Positions 36,972 to 45,199 of a stretch of DNA of 64,000 nucleotides are shown here, in pieces (position 1 is the first letter of the stretch; every line of letters starts with the position of its first letter). A program made the translations under genes and the position numbers. Under the pieces are notes generated by a model that worked only from the letters and a program-made list of their open reading frames with translations, was not told the origin of the DNA and did no database searches. The stretch spans positions 1,178,001 through 1,242,000 of the forward strand of contig NZ_LT906441.1 of the NCBI RefSeq assembly GCF_900186975.1. The letters are read 5' to 3'. This DNA comes from Cutibacterium granulosum. Lineage in GTDB: Bacteria > Actinomycetota > Actinomycetes > Propionibacteriales > Propionibacteriaceae.

Positions 36972-37294
36972 GGATCACTTTCTGTCTCGACGATGAGATC
37001 TGTGAGAAGGCTATATGTATCCGTGGGTGGTGATGGTGAATGCGGAAGACCATATATTATGTGCAGTGTCTTCCCTTCTCCATTGCACGATCGTGCATAT
37101 CTCTCGGCCTGTCTTCCCGAACACGTGGTTCAATGTCTCATTGATTGAGTGAGCTGGATCCTGTCAGCTGATGACTGCGAAGTGACGTGAGCGGACTCGA
37201 AAACCTGACTACACCTTCAAAATCGAGAGTGAGTGCAGAAGGTTTCTGATCGCCTTGGGCGAGCTGACAGTCGTGGGCCAGATCTCCTTGATTC
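36972..37294 (-). promoter_or_regulatory. Upstream region of the class 2 lipase
   Basis: A 323-base stretch between menF and the lipase. On the minus strand an AT-rich ATAATATATGG element (around 37060-37050) is a good -10 candidate, and a perfect palindrome lies about 25 bases upstream of it (37084-37097). Nearer menF a small TCGCC/GGCGA hairpin (around 37250-37262) could weakly terminate the men operon. No gene is supported. Confidence 0.5.
37084..37097. promoter_or_regulatory. 14-bp perfect palindrome, operator candidate
   Basis: TGCACGATCGTGCA is its own reverse complement. It lies 113 bases before the lipase ATG and just upstream of the expected -35 position. The only gene it is upstream of is the minus-strand lipase, because menF, also on the minus strand, ends before it. 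Confidence 0.5.
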
Positions 37295-38611
37295 TCAGTG
37301 CTGGGTCTCCAGGACGGAGGAGAAGGCCTGCATCTTCGCCCCGATCTCGATCCACTCATGGTGCGGGTCCGAGGTGGGCATGATGCCTGCCCCGGCAAAG
37401 AGACGAACCTGATGAGAATCCGTGCTGAACTGTCCGCAGCGTAGCGCCAACGCCCACTGGCCTGCTCCGGTGGTGTCCATCCACCCCACGGGCCCGGCAA
37501 AACGTCCGCGATCCAACGTCTCCACCTCGGCAATGAGTTCACGAGCCTGACCTCGGGGCGCACCACACACCGCGGCAGTGGGGTGCATGGCGTCAACAAT
37601 CCGGGCGGCATTCGACCCGTCGACGTGCGCGGTGATGTCGGTCGCCAAGTGCACGACGTTGGTCAGTCGCAGCTGGAACGGTCCGTGAACCGCAGGCGTG
37701 CCGACCCCGGCGTCAGCCAGCTTGTCCAGTACCGAAGTCACTGCGAGTTCGTGCTCATGCTGTTCCTTCGGATCATCGAGCAGCTCGTCGGCCCATTCGG
37801 GTTTGCGCGTTCCAGCAAGCACCCGGGAACGGAACAGGCCGTCCCTGCAGTCGACGAGCAGCTCCGGGGTGGCACCCACCAGACCGTCGGCGCTGTAGGT
37901 CCAGCATCCCGGGAAACGCCTTGCCAGGGTTGCAGCCACGTGTGAGCGATTCATGGGCACGTCACTGGTGAGGTCCTGCGCCCCAGCCAGGACGACCTTT
38001 TGCAGTCCCCGATCGGAGGTGAGTTCGTCGACCGCACGATGGACGGTCGTCGTCCACTCCTCCTCGGTGATCACTGGTGTGGACGTGACGATGTGTCCAT
38101 TCGCACCTACGGTCTCGCGACACAGCGACGAAGCTTCGCTGCTCAGCCCATCGATCTCGAGGTTGCCGTCGACAGGCCGCGCCGCAGCGTGACTGTCGTC
38201 GTGTGGCCAGCACGTCCTGGCGCGTGTCAACGGTTCCTCGGCCCCGAAGACCTGAGTCGGGGCGCCCACATGACGACGCATGATGAGTACCTGCGGAACG
38301 ACGAGGAATCCACCGTCTGACCGATCGAAGGGAAAGGAACCAATCGCAATGGGGCATGTGCCCTCGGGCTGTTCCCGGGCCCAGTCGACCATCTGCCGCC
38401 AAGCCTGCTCGATCCCATTCTCACCGCGTGCGGTGAAGCGGCACTGCTCGTACCAGGCCACCATGGCCGGGGCGTCGTCCTCGTCCGGGGCCAACCACAC
38501 CCACGGATCGACACCATCGGGAACCCAGGCCAGCACCTCCGCCAGCCATTGCGCACCCGGCAGTGCGGTGATTCCGTCGGAACAGGGCAGAACGGTCATG
38601 TGGTACCTCAT
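37295..38611 (-). CDS. menF: Isochorismate synthase
   Basis: Chorismate-binding enzyme that makes isochorismate for menaquinone. 438 residues; the C-terminal half has the family core: L-Q-K-V-V-L-A near 210, G-A-T-P-E-L-L near 275, A-G-T-R-K near 300, H-P-T-A-A-V-C-G-x-P near 370, and R-L-F-A-G-A-G-I near 410. The start is ATG at 38611, overlapping the menE stop (ATGA), with a second ATG at 38599. It is the last gene of menB-menE-menF. It lacks any glutamine amidotransferase partner, consistent with isochorismate rather than anthranilate synthesis. Confidence 0.92.
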   Translation of the reverse strand: MRYHMTVLPCSDGITALPGAQWLAEVLAWVPDGVDPWVWLAPDEDDAPAMVAWYEQCRFTARGENGIEQAWRQMVDWAREQPEGTCPIAIGSFPFDRSDGGFLVVPQVLIMRRHVGAPTQVFGAEEPLTRARTCWPHDDSHAAARPVDGNLEIDGLSSEASSLCRETVGANGHIVTSTPVITEEEWTTTVHRAVDELTSDRGLQKVVLAGAQDLTSDVPMNRSHVAATLARRFPGCWTYSADGLVGATPELLVDCRDGLFRSRVLAGTRKPEWADELLDDPKEQHEHELAVTSVLDKLADAGVGTPAVHGPFQLRLTNVVHLATDITAHVDGSNAARIVDAMHPTAAVCGAPRGQARELIAEVETLDRGRFAGPVGWMDTTGAGQWALALRCGQFSTDSHQVRLFAGAGIMPTSDPHHEWIEIGAKMQAFSSVLETQH

Positions 38612-39834
38612 CGTGTGTCGGCAGGGGCGGAGTCGTTCTCGTTCGAGGTGGCCAACCAGGCCATTCCCTCGGCCGTCCGCTGCTGGGCGAGCAGGGTCGC
38701 AGCCTTGCGATCGACCTTGCCGGAAGCCAGCATGGGTAGGTCGTCCGTTTCGACGACGACGCGGGGGGAGCGGACCCGGCCAATGCGACGCCCCACCAGG
38801 TTGCGTAATTCCTGCGAACCCTTCCAACCACGGCCCGGTACGACGACGGCGCACACCATCTGGCCCCAGGTGTCATCGTCAATTCCGACGACGACTGCCT
38901 CACGCACCATGCCGGTGGCCATGATCTCCCTGGCCACCACGTCGGCCGGGATCTTCAGTGCTCCGGAGTTGATGACGTCGTCGGCACGGCCGTCGATGAT
39001 GAGGCGACCGTCCTGCCAGTGGCCCAGGTCGTTGGTGACCAGCCGTTCGCCCACCGGTCCCTCGTCAAGGTACCCGCTCATGACCATCGGGCCACTGATG
39101 CCGATCCGCCCGTCCGCGGCAAGATCGACCTGTACTCCCTCCAGCGGCACGCCGTCGTAGACGCACCCGCCGCACGTCTCGCTCATGCCATAGGTGGTGA
39201 GCACGGTGATTGCCGCGGCATCCGCCTGGATCAGCAACTCCTGTGATGCGGCGGCGCCGCCCAGCAGCACGGCGGTGCACCGAGCCAGGGCTGCCGTCGC
39301 CTGCTCGTCGGCGAGGAGCCTGGCGAGCTGGGTGGGCACCAGGGAGACCGCCACCCGGCCGTCGGGATGTGCGGCATGTGCCCGGTCAATGGCCGCAACG
39401 ATGGATTCGGCATCCACCCTGCTCTCGCAGGTGACGACCTCACGTTCGCTGAGCAGGGCCCGAGCCACGACCTGCAGACCAGCGATGTGATGCGGGGCCA
39501 GGGCGAGCACCCAGCTGCACGGTCCACCCAGCCGTGCCTCGGTCGCTGCAGCGGAGGCGCGCATCTGAGCCGCCGACAGACCCACGAGTCGTCCCGACCC
39601 GGTCGTCGACCCGGAGGTACGCATGATGAGTCCGGCGTCCTCGGGCATCCACACCGTGCGGGCCTCGACGTCCTGCAACACGGTCACCGGATTCTCGTCG
39701 CCTCCGACCGGAGCGTAGATGGCATTCGTGGCGCCTGCGAAGAACTTCTCCAGGCGTCCGGCAAGCCAAGCGACGTCCTCGGCAGTGCGAGCCACCGGAA
39801 TCGCTCGTACCCGAGCGGTGAGCTCAATTCCCAT
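38608..39834 (-). CDS. menE: o-Succinylbenzoate-CoA ligase
   Basis: AMP-forming acyl-CoA synthetase that activates o-succinylbenzoate; 408 residues, the shorter actinobacterial form. The ATP-binding motif R-T-S-G-S-T-T-G-S-G-R lies near 72, T-T-Y-G-M-S-E-T near 215, G-R-A-D-D-V-I-N-S-G near 280, and the C-terminal K of L-A-S-G-K-V-D-R-K-A near 375. The ATG at 39834 has AAGGACGGG upstream. It follows menB by 38 bases and overlaps menF. Confidence 0.94.
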   Translation of the reverse strand: MGIELTARVRAIPVARTAEDVAWLAGRLEKFFAGATNAIYAPVGGDENPVTVLQDVEARTVWMPEDAGLIMRTSGSTTGSGRLVGLSAAQMRASAAATEARLGGPCSWVLALAPHHIAGLQVVARALLSEREVVTCESRVDAESIVAAIDRAHAAHPDGRVAVSLVPTQLARLLADEQATAALARCTAVLLGGAAASQELLIQADAAAITVLTTYGMSETCGGCVYDGVPLEGVQVDLAADGRIGISGPMVMSGYLDEGPVGERLVTNDLGHWQDGRLIIDGRADDVINSGALKIPADVVAREIMATGMVREAVVVGIDDDTWGQMVCAVVVPGRGWKGSQELRNLVGRRIGRVRSPRVVVETDDLPMLASGKVDRKAATLLAQQRTAEGMAWLATSNENDSAPADTR

Positions 39835-39872
39835 GGGATGCCCGTCCTTCCAGTCGATGCACGTGGGGGAGC

Positions 39873-40853
39873 TCAGAAGTAGTAGGGGAACGACGACCAG
39901 TTCGCCGGGCGGTGCTCCAGGAAGGAGTCCCGGCCCTCCTGGGCCTCCTCGGTCATGTAGGCCAGTCGGGTGGCCTCACCGGCGAAGGCCTGCTGGCCTG
40001 CGATGCCGTCGTCGACCATGTTGAAGGCATACTTGAGCATCCGAATGGCCTGCGGTGATTTCCCGGCGATCGTGAGACCCCAGTCGATTGCTGTGGTCTC
40101 CAGTTCGACGTGCGGCACGGCACGGTTGATGACGCCCCAGCTCTCGGCCTGTTCGGCGTCGTAGGTCTGCGCCAGCATGAAGATCTCACGGGCACGCTTG
40201 TCGCCCACCTGGCGGGCCAGCAGAGCCGATCCGTACCCTGCGTCGAAGGACCCCACATTGGCGTCGACCTGCTTGAACTGCGCATGCTCCCGGCTCGCCA
40301 CGGCAAGGTCGGCCACCACCATGAGGGAGTGCCCGCCCCCGGTGGTCCAGCCGGGGATGGCGGCAATGATCGGTTTGGGGGTGGCGCGCATGAGCCGCTG
40401 CACCTCGAGGATGTGCAGCCGGCCGAGCTTGCCCTTCTCGATGCGTTCCCGACGTGCCGAGGTGGCCAGGTCGTCGTCGGAGGAACTCTGCGTCGTCTCG
40501 TACTGGTAGCCAGCCGCCCCCCGAATGCGCTGGTCGCCACCCGAGCAGAACGAGTACCCGCCGTCCTTGGGGGAGGGGCCATTGGCGGTGAGGATGACGG
40601 CTGCCACGTCGGGAGAACACCGTGCGATGTCCAGGCAACGGTAGAGCTCGTCAACGGTGTGCGGGCGGAAGGCATTGCGCAGGCTGGGCCGGTCGAAGGC
40701 GATTCGCATGACGGGCAGGTCCTCACCTGCCGGTGCACCATCGACCTCCCCACGCGAGATGAGACGGTGAAAGGTCATGTCGGTCAGGTCGACGTCCATC
40801 TGACGCCACCGATCGGCGGCAAAGGTGTCGGAGACGAAGGGCAGGCTACTCAC
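39873..40853 (-). CDS. menB: 1,4-Dihydroxy-2-naphthoyl-CoA synthase
   Basis: Crotonase-fold enzyme closing the second ring of menaquinone; 326 residues. It has the MenB pattern F-C-S-G-G-D-Q-R near 100, P-G-W-T-T-G-G-G-H-S-L near 170, and D-A-G-Y-G-S near 205, with the Y-Y-F-like C-terminus. The GTG at 40853 gives a 26-residue N-terminal part before the family start; an in-frame ATG at 40799 with GGTGGCG upstream is an alternative. It is the first gene of the minus-strand men cluster. The rest of the pathway (MenA, MenG/UbiE, MenH) is not in the window. Confidence 0.94.
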   Translation of the reverse strand: MSSLPFVSDTFAADRWRQMDVDLTDMTFHRLISRGEVDGAPAGEDLPVMRIAFDRPSLRNAFRPHTVDELYRCLDIARCSPDVAAVILTANGPSPKDGGYSFCSGGDQRIRGAAGYQYETTQSSSDDDLATSARRERIEKGKLGRLHILEVQRLMRATPKPIIAAIPGWTTGGGHSLMVVADLAVASREHAQFKQVDANVGSFDAGYGSALLARQVGDKRAREIFMLAQTYDAEQAESWGVINRAVPHVELETTAIDWGLTIAGKSPQAIRMLKYAFNMVDDGIAGQQAFAGEATRLAYMTEEAQEGRDSFLEHRPANWSSFPYYF

Positions 40854-41182
40854 CCTCGTGAAGTTACCACGGCTGTCGCCCCGGCCAAGGAATCAACGTG
40901 TCGCGCCCTGATCCCGTGGTCACCGGGGCTGGGGGTCATGGGCCTGGAGTCCATGGCACGGGTGGGGCGATGAACCGGTGATCCATCGTCACCCACCGAG
41001 GCAGCTCACACATGCGTGGTGCGTACCCATGAGGCGTTGACTCGGGGGCGCGAGGCAGACCATGTCATCGGTGCACAGATCTGTCGATCATGAGGTGCTG
41101 ACTCGAGGGGCGCGAGAGAAATCCATGAAGATGGCTGGCGCACCCCTGACCCCGTCGGTCCTTCACAGGCACCATCGGTATT
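40854..41182. repeat. Intergenic region with an imperfect direct repeat
   Basis: Within the 329-base gap between menB and the rhomboid gene, a unit of about 27-28 bases occurs twice: 41028-41054 and 41089-41116, both of the form CATGAGG-YG-YTGACTCG followed by G-rich GGCGCGAG. They differ at three substitutions and one inserted G, and start 61 bases apart. Each is followed by an ATG-containing end. No open frame or known motif explains them. Nothing else is recognisable in the gap. Confidence 0.6.
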
Positions 41183-41818
41183 TCATCGGTACGGGTTGGT
41201 GGGGTACGAGCTGGTCACCGCTGCTGGCTCTCGATGACGGTGCAGCAGCGAGGCGGAGGCGACACCGCCGATGGCACCACCCATGTGGCCCTGCCACGAC
41301 ACCCCGGACGTGCCGGGAAGCACTCCCCACAACACCGATCCGTACACCAGGAAGACCATCACCGCGATGACGATGTCACTGAGTTTGTGTGTGAACAGGC
41401 CCTTGACGAGCAGGAACGCCAGCCAACCGAAGATCACCCCGGAGGCCCCCAGGGTGATCGATCCCGGCGGGCTGAATGCCCAGGCTGCCAGCCCGGAGCA
41501 GATGATGATGACGACGGCGGAAATTGCCCAGTCCCGCCTGGATCGCACCAGGACCAGCCAACCCAGGACGAACAGCGGCACGGAGTTGCTGGTGAGGTGT
41601 GCCCATCCGTAGTGCAGCCACGGTGCCAGGAAGATCTGCCACAGCCCGGCGCTGGTGTGGGCGTGGATCCCCAGGTTGTCGAGACTGTTGCCCAGGACGA
41701 CGTCGATCCCCTCCAGGATCCACATGATGGCGACGATGCCCAGCATGGTTGCCCCACTGGACAAGGCATTGTGCATGCGCGAGGGCGGCGCAGGTTCACG
41801 CGGCGTCAAGGTGCTCAT
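41183..41818 (-). CDS. Rhomboid-family intramembrane serine protease
   Basis: Six-helix membrane protein of 211 residues. The catalytic dyad is visible: Ser126 in G-A-S-G-V-I-F-G (helix 4) and His178 in G-H-M-G-G-A-I-G-G (helix 6). The L1/helix 2 part H-Y-G-W-A-H-L-T-S-N-S also matches rhomboids. The ATG at 41818 (MSTLTPRE) has GGAG eight to nine bases upstream; the open frame extends to 41947. It would cleave membrane-protein transmembrane segments; substrates are unknown. It lies just downstream of the sugar ABC operon but starts its own frame 22 bases before that operon's end region on the same strand, so read-through is possible. Confidence 0.88.
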   Translation of the reverse strand: MSTLTPREPAPPSRMHNALSSGATMLGIVAIMWILEGIDVVLGNSLDNLGIHAHTSAGLWQIFLAPWLHYGWAHLTSNSVPLFVLGWLVLVRSRRDWAISAVVIIICSGLAAWAFSPPGSITLGASGVIFGWLAFLLVKGLFTHKLSDIVIAVMVFLVYGSVLWGVLPGTSGVSWQGHMGGAIGGVASASLLHRHREPAAVTSSYPTNPYR

Positions 41819-41968
41819 GTCAACAGTCTCCATGTCTTCAGTGTGCGTGATGGGTTCAACTGGGTGGGTGGTCTCACGATGTGTTCGGTCGGTGCTGTGT
41901 GTCGGAAACGGTGTGGTCGTGGACGGGCGTGTAGCTTCCCGAACCATGGTGGGGGTCAGGCTGCGAGG

Positions 41969-42808
41969 TCAGTCCAGGCCAGAGGTCTCGATGCCCTGCA
42001 CGAGGAAACGTTGCAGGAACAGGAAGACGATGGCCACCGGAAGGACGGCCACCAGGGCTCCGGCGAACAGTCGGGAGTAGTCCACCCCCTGACTCGTCAT
42101 GAACGAGCTGAGGGTCAGCTGTACGGTGTGGGTGTTGTCACGGGCCACCAGCAGCGGCCACAGAAAGGCATTCCATGCGCCAATGAACGTGATGGTGGAC
42201 ACCGCAGCAATGATGCCCAGACAATTGGGTGCAACGATACGCCACATCGTCGTCCACGGATTTGCCCCATCCAACAATGCGGCCTCCTCCAGCTCCTGGG
42301 GAAATTCCATGAGACTGGCGCGAAAGAGGTAGGTGGCAAAGGCGGAGAATGACATGGGGATGATGAGCCCGCGATAGGAGTCGATCCATCCCAGCTGACT
42401 CGTCATGATGAAACTCGGCACGAAGGTGACGGCGGTGGGAACCATGAGGGTGAGCACCGTGAGTTTGACAACGACATCGGCCACCTTGTTGTCGAATCGG
42501 GCCAGAGCGTAGCCAGCCATGAAGCTCACCAGGATCGTCAACACCGTCTGGCCCACCGACTGCACGGCAGAATGCACCATGGCCGAGGCGAAATCCAGGT
42601 CCGGATCGTCGAAGAGCTCGGAGAGAACACTGATGTGCAGATTGTCCGGGACCCACGTCCACTGGGCCGAGACAAAACCTTCCTCGCTGGTGAACGCATT
42701 GCGGAAGATGACGTAGAACGGCAGGAGGAACAGCAGCGCAAGAAGGAACAGGAGGACGACTTTCGCCAGGTGCAGCCCCTTGCCACGATGACCACGCACC
42801 ATGTTCAT
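41969..42808 (-). CDS. Carbohydrate ABC transporter permease (MalG-like)
   Basis: Second permease of a sugar importer, 279 residues with six helices. The EAA loop E-E-A-A-L-L-D-G-A-N-P-W-T-T-M-W-R-I-V-A-P near 185 and a short N-terminus identify the MalG/UgpE type. The ATG at 42808 overlaps the stop of the first permease (ATGA). It is the last gene of the binding protein-permease-permease set. Confidence 0.9.
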   Translation of the reverse strand: MNMVRGHRGKGLHLAKVVLLFLLALLFLLPFYVIFRNAFTSEEGFVSAQWTWVPDNLHISVLSELFDDPDLDFASAMVHSAVQSVGQTVLTILVSFMAGYALARFDNKVADVVVKLTVLTLMVPTAVTFVPSFIMTSQLGWIDSYRGLIIPMSFSAFATYLFRASLMEFPQELEEAALLDGANPWTTMWRIVAPNCLGIIAAVSTITFIGAWNAFLWPLLVARDNTHTVQLTLSSFMTSQGVDYSRLFAGALVAVLPVAIVFLFLQRFLVQGIETSGLD

Positions 42809-43716
42809 GACATCCTCCTACCCATTCCCGTGAGACGATTCTGGAGCACTCCGAACACGACGATGACGGCAGTGAGGATGACGGTTCCGGCACCACCGAG
42901 TCCCAGGTCCTGCTGGGCCCCGCCAACACTGATCGAGTACAGGTGCACCAGTGGTGGACGGGCATACGGTGGGTAGGCGCCAGCACTGGCAAGCATGTTG
43001 TAGAACTCGTCGAAGGCATGGAAGGCGCCAATGAGCAGCAGTATGAGGACGGCTGCCGAGGTGGCGCGCAACTGCGGCAGGGTGATGTGACGCAGGGTCT
43101 GCCACCGTCCGGCCCCGTCGAGGGCCGCAGCCGCATAGGTGCTCGGCGAAATACGATTGAGCCCAGCTATGAGCAGAATCATGTAGTAGCCCACCTGCAG
43201 CCACAGGCGCAGCGAGACCAGAGCGATCCAGTACCAGTAGCCCTGTCCGCCGAGCCAATTGATCTGATCGGCGCCGAACCGGTGCAGGATGGAGTTGACG
43301 AACCCGAACCGGGCGCCATTGAAGAAACTCAGCCGCCACACCATCGCCGCGACGACGTACGAGCAGGCTGCCGGAAGAAAGAATGCCGAGCGGAAGAAAG
43401 CCCGAAACCGGGTGACATTGTCCAGCGCAAGGGCCAGCGCCAAGGAACAGAGATATGTCAGCGGGACGATGAACAGGGCAAAGACGGTGAACACCAGCAG
43501 TGAGTCGCGGAACAGGGGGTCCGACAGCAGGTACCGGTAGTTGCGCCACCCCACGAATGTCGTCGGGTGCAAGGTGGCCCGGGCGTCGAAGAACGACAGA
43601 ACGGCGCTCCAGCCGATCGGGACGTAGACGAAGACGATCAGACCAATGAGAAATGGTGCGATGAACAACCCGAACCACAGGTTGCGTCCCTGACGACCGC
43701 GCAGACGGGCAACCAA
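42805..43716 (-). CDS. Carbohydrate ABC transporter permease (MalF/UgpA-like)
   Basis: First permease, about 303 residues. Six hydrophobic helices follow a basic N-terminus (R-G-R-Q-G-R); the EAA loop reads Y-A-A-A-A-L-D-G-A-G-R-W-Q-T-L-R-H-I-T-L-P near 215. The TTG at 43716 is chosen as the first in-frame start after the lipoprotein gene; the frame stays open back to 43920 but there it overlaps the lipoprotein coding sequence. The C-terminus is coupled to the next permease. Confidence 0.87.
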   Translation of the reverse strand: MVARLRGRQGRNLWFGLFIAPFLIGLIVFVYVPIGWSAVLSFFDARATLHPTTFVGWRNYRYLLSDPLFRDSLLVFTVFALFIVPLTYLCSLALALALDNVTRFRAFFRSAFFLPAACSYVVAAMVWRLSFFNGARFGFVNSILHRFGADQINWLGGQGYWYWIALVSLRLWLQVGYYMILLIAGLNRISPSTYAAAALDGAGRWQTLRHITLPQLRATSAAVLILLLIGAFHAFDEFYNMLASAGAYPPYARPPLVHLYSISVGGAQQDLGLGGAGTVILTAVIVVFGVLQNRLTGMGRRMS

Positions 43717-43763
43717 GGTTCTCTCGTGTTGTGAGTGCGTCTTCCTTGCTGCATGAGGATGGC

Positions 43764-45047
43764 TCACTTCTTGACGCGCTCCAGCTCGGTGCGCGCGGTC
43801 CGGCGCACCTGTTCGAAGGCCTTCCTGGGCTCGGCACCCTTCTTGACGACGTTGGTCAGGGCGGCGTTGAAGGCCTCGGCAATGGCGCTGGTCCAGAACA
43901 GGTCGGAGGCGTGACCGCACTCGTCGACCATGGTGGCGGCCTGCTTGCCGATCCCCTCGGAGATCTGGGTGGCCTGGGAGACCAGGTCGGTGCGAGCGGG
44001 CACGTGCGTTCCATAGGAGTCGGCGAAGTCAACCTGCTTGTCGGTCTGATCGATCCACAGCCACCGGTTGAACGCCTTGGCGGCCTCGACGTCGTTGTTG
44101 GCACCCACTGTTGCCACGCAGGAACCGAAGGCACCGAACGGCACCGACTGGCGTCCGGTGGAGCCGAAGGCCGGGAAGGCGACGGCGCCGACGTCCTCGC
44201 CCCATTTCTTCTTCACGTCGTTGAGCGACCACAGGCCGCCCCATTGCATGGCGGTCTCCTCGTTGACGAACGGGGAGGCGTCGAACCAGTCCTTGGAGGC
44301 ACTGTGCAGCAGGGCGCCGGAGTTGAAGAACTCCCGGAATGCGGTGACGGCGTCGAAGAACTCCTTCTCCAGGAAGCCCAGGTCGGTGCGTTCGGAGTTG
44401 AGCTGCTCCAGGCCGCAGGACCAGATGATCTGGTTGGCGAGCACCCCGAGACCACCGTCATTGCCGGCGAAGAACCCTCCCATGGAGTCGGTCCGGACGG
44501 CCTTGGCGGCCTCGGCGAGTTCGGCAAAGGTCTTGGGAGCCGACACCTTGGCCTTCTCCAGCAGCGACGGACGGTAGTACAGCATCTGCATGTCCACCGC
44601 CATCGGGATGGCGTAGATCTTGCCGTTCAAGGTCATGCGATCCAGGACGCGGGAGGAGAACTTGTCCTTGTCATCGCCGATGAGCTCGGTGAGATCGGTG
44701 ACCTGGCCCTGCTGGATCATGTCAAGGGTGGCGCCGTTCTCGGACTCGAAGACGTCTGGCACTCCCGATCCCGACAGCAGCGTCGTCGAGAGCAGTTTCA
44801 TGTAGGCATCGCCCGGGTTCCACTTCACGGAGACCTCGGACTTCTTGTAGTCGGCGGCGTAACGCTGCACGGCGTCCCGGACGCCCTTCTCACCGTACTC
44901 GTGGTACCACTGGGTGAGTTTTGCCGTGCCGGTTCGGCTGGAGGCATTGGCCGACCCATTGTCGACGCCACCGGAGTTGGATCCACATGCGGACAGGACG
45001 GCGGTTGCGGCTATTCCGCCCAGCAGATGACGTCGAGAAATGTTCAT
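43764..45047 (-). CDS. Sugar ABC transporter substrate-binding lipoprotein
   Basis: Extracellular solute-binding protein of the SBP_bac_1 (carbohydrate) group, 427 residues. The signal has a twin-arginine-like S-R-R-H-L-L-G-G and a lipobox L-S-A-C with Cys21, so it may be exported folded by Tat and lipidated. The mature protein has T-Q-W-Y-H-E-Y-G and V-P-D-V-F-E-S-E-N near 95, and Y-A-I-P-M near 140, typical of oligosaccharide or glycerol-phosphate binders. The start is ATG at 45047. No ATPase is encoded in this cluster; a shared MsiK-type ATPase elsewhere would be required. The ligand is not identified. Confidence 0.88.
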   Translation of the reverse strand: MNISRRHLLGGIAATAVLSACGSNSGGVDNGSANASSRTGTAKLTQWYHEYGEKGVRDAVQRYAADYKKSEVSVKWNPGDAYMKLLSTTLLSGSGVPDVFESENGATLDMIQQGQVTDLTELIGDDKDKFSSRVLDRMTLNGKIYAIPMAVDMQMLYYRPSLLEKAKVSAPKTFAELAEAAKAVRTDSMGGFFAGNDGGLGVLANQIIWSCGLEQLNSERTDLGFLEKEFFDAVTAFREFFNSGALLHSASKDWFDASPFVNEETAMQWGGLWSLNDVKKKWGEDVGAVAFPAFGSTGRQSVPFGAFGSCVATVGANNDVEAAKAFNRWLWIDQTDKQVDFADSYGTHVPARTDLVSQATQISEGIGKQAATMVDECGHASDLFWTSAIAEAFNAALTNVVKKGAEPRKAFEQVRRTARTELERVKK

Positions 45048-45199
45048 GGTGCACAGGGTAACCCGAATGGCGCCGCGACATGTTCAATGACCCGTGTGGA
45101 TTTTGTGTTGGTCAACTCGCGTGGTGACACGTGATGTGGGATCGTCGCTGCGCACACGCAGAAATACCACGGGTGCATCCTCGTCGATTGGGAGACGTC

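Noticed and set aside
36000-37148. 382-codon frame antisense to the class 2 lipase
   Set aside because: Gly/Val-rich shadow of the lipase; it also runs through the promoter region of that gene.
43731-45134. 467-codon open frame antisense to the sugar-binding lipoprotein
   Set aside because: The minus-strand gene has a signal sequence, lipobox and solute-binding features; the plus-strand reading has none.
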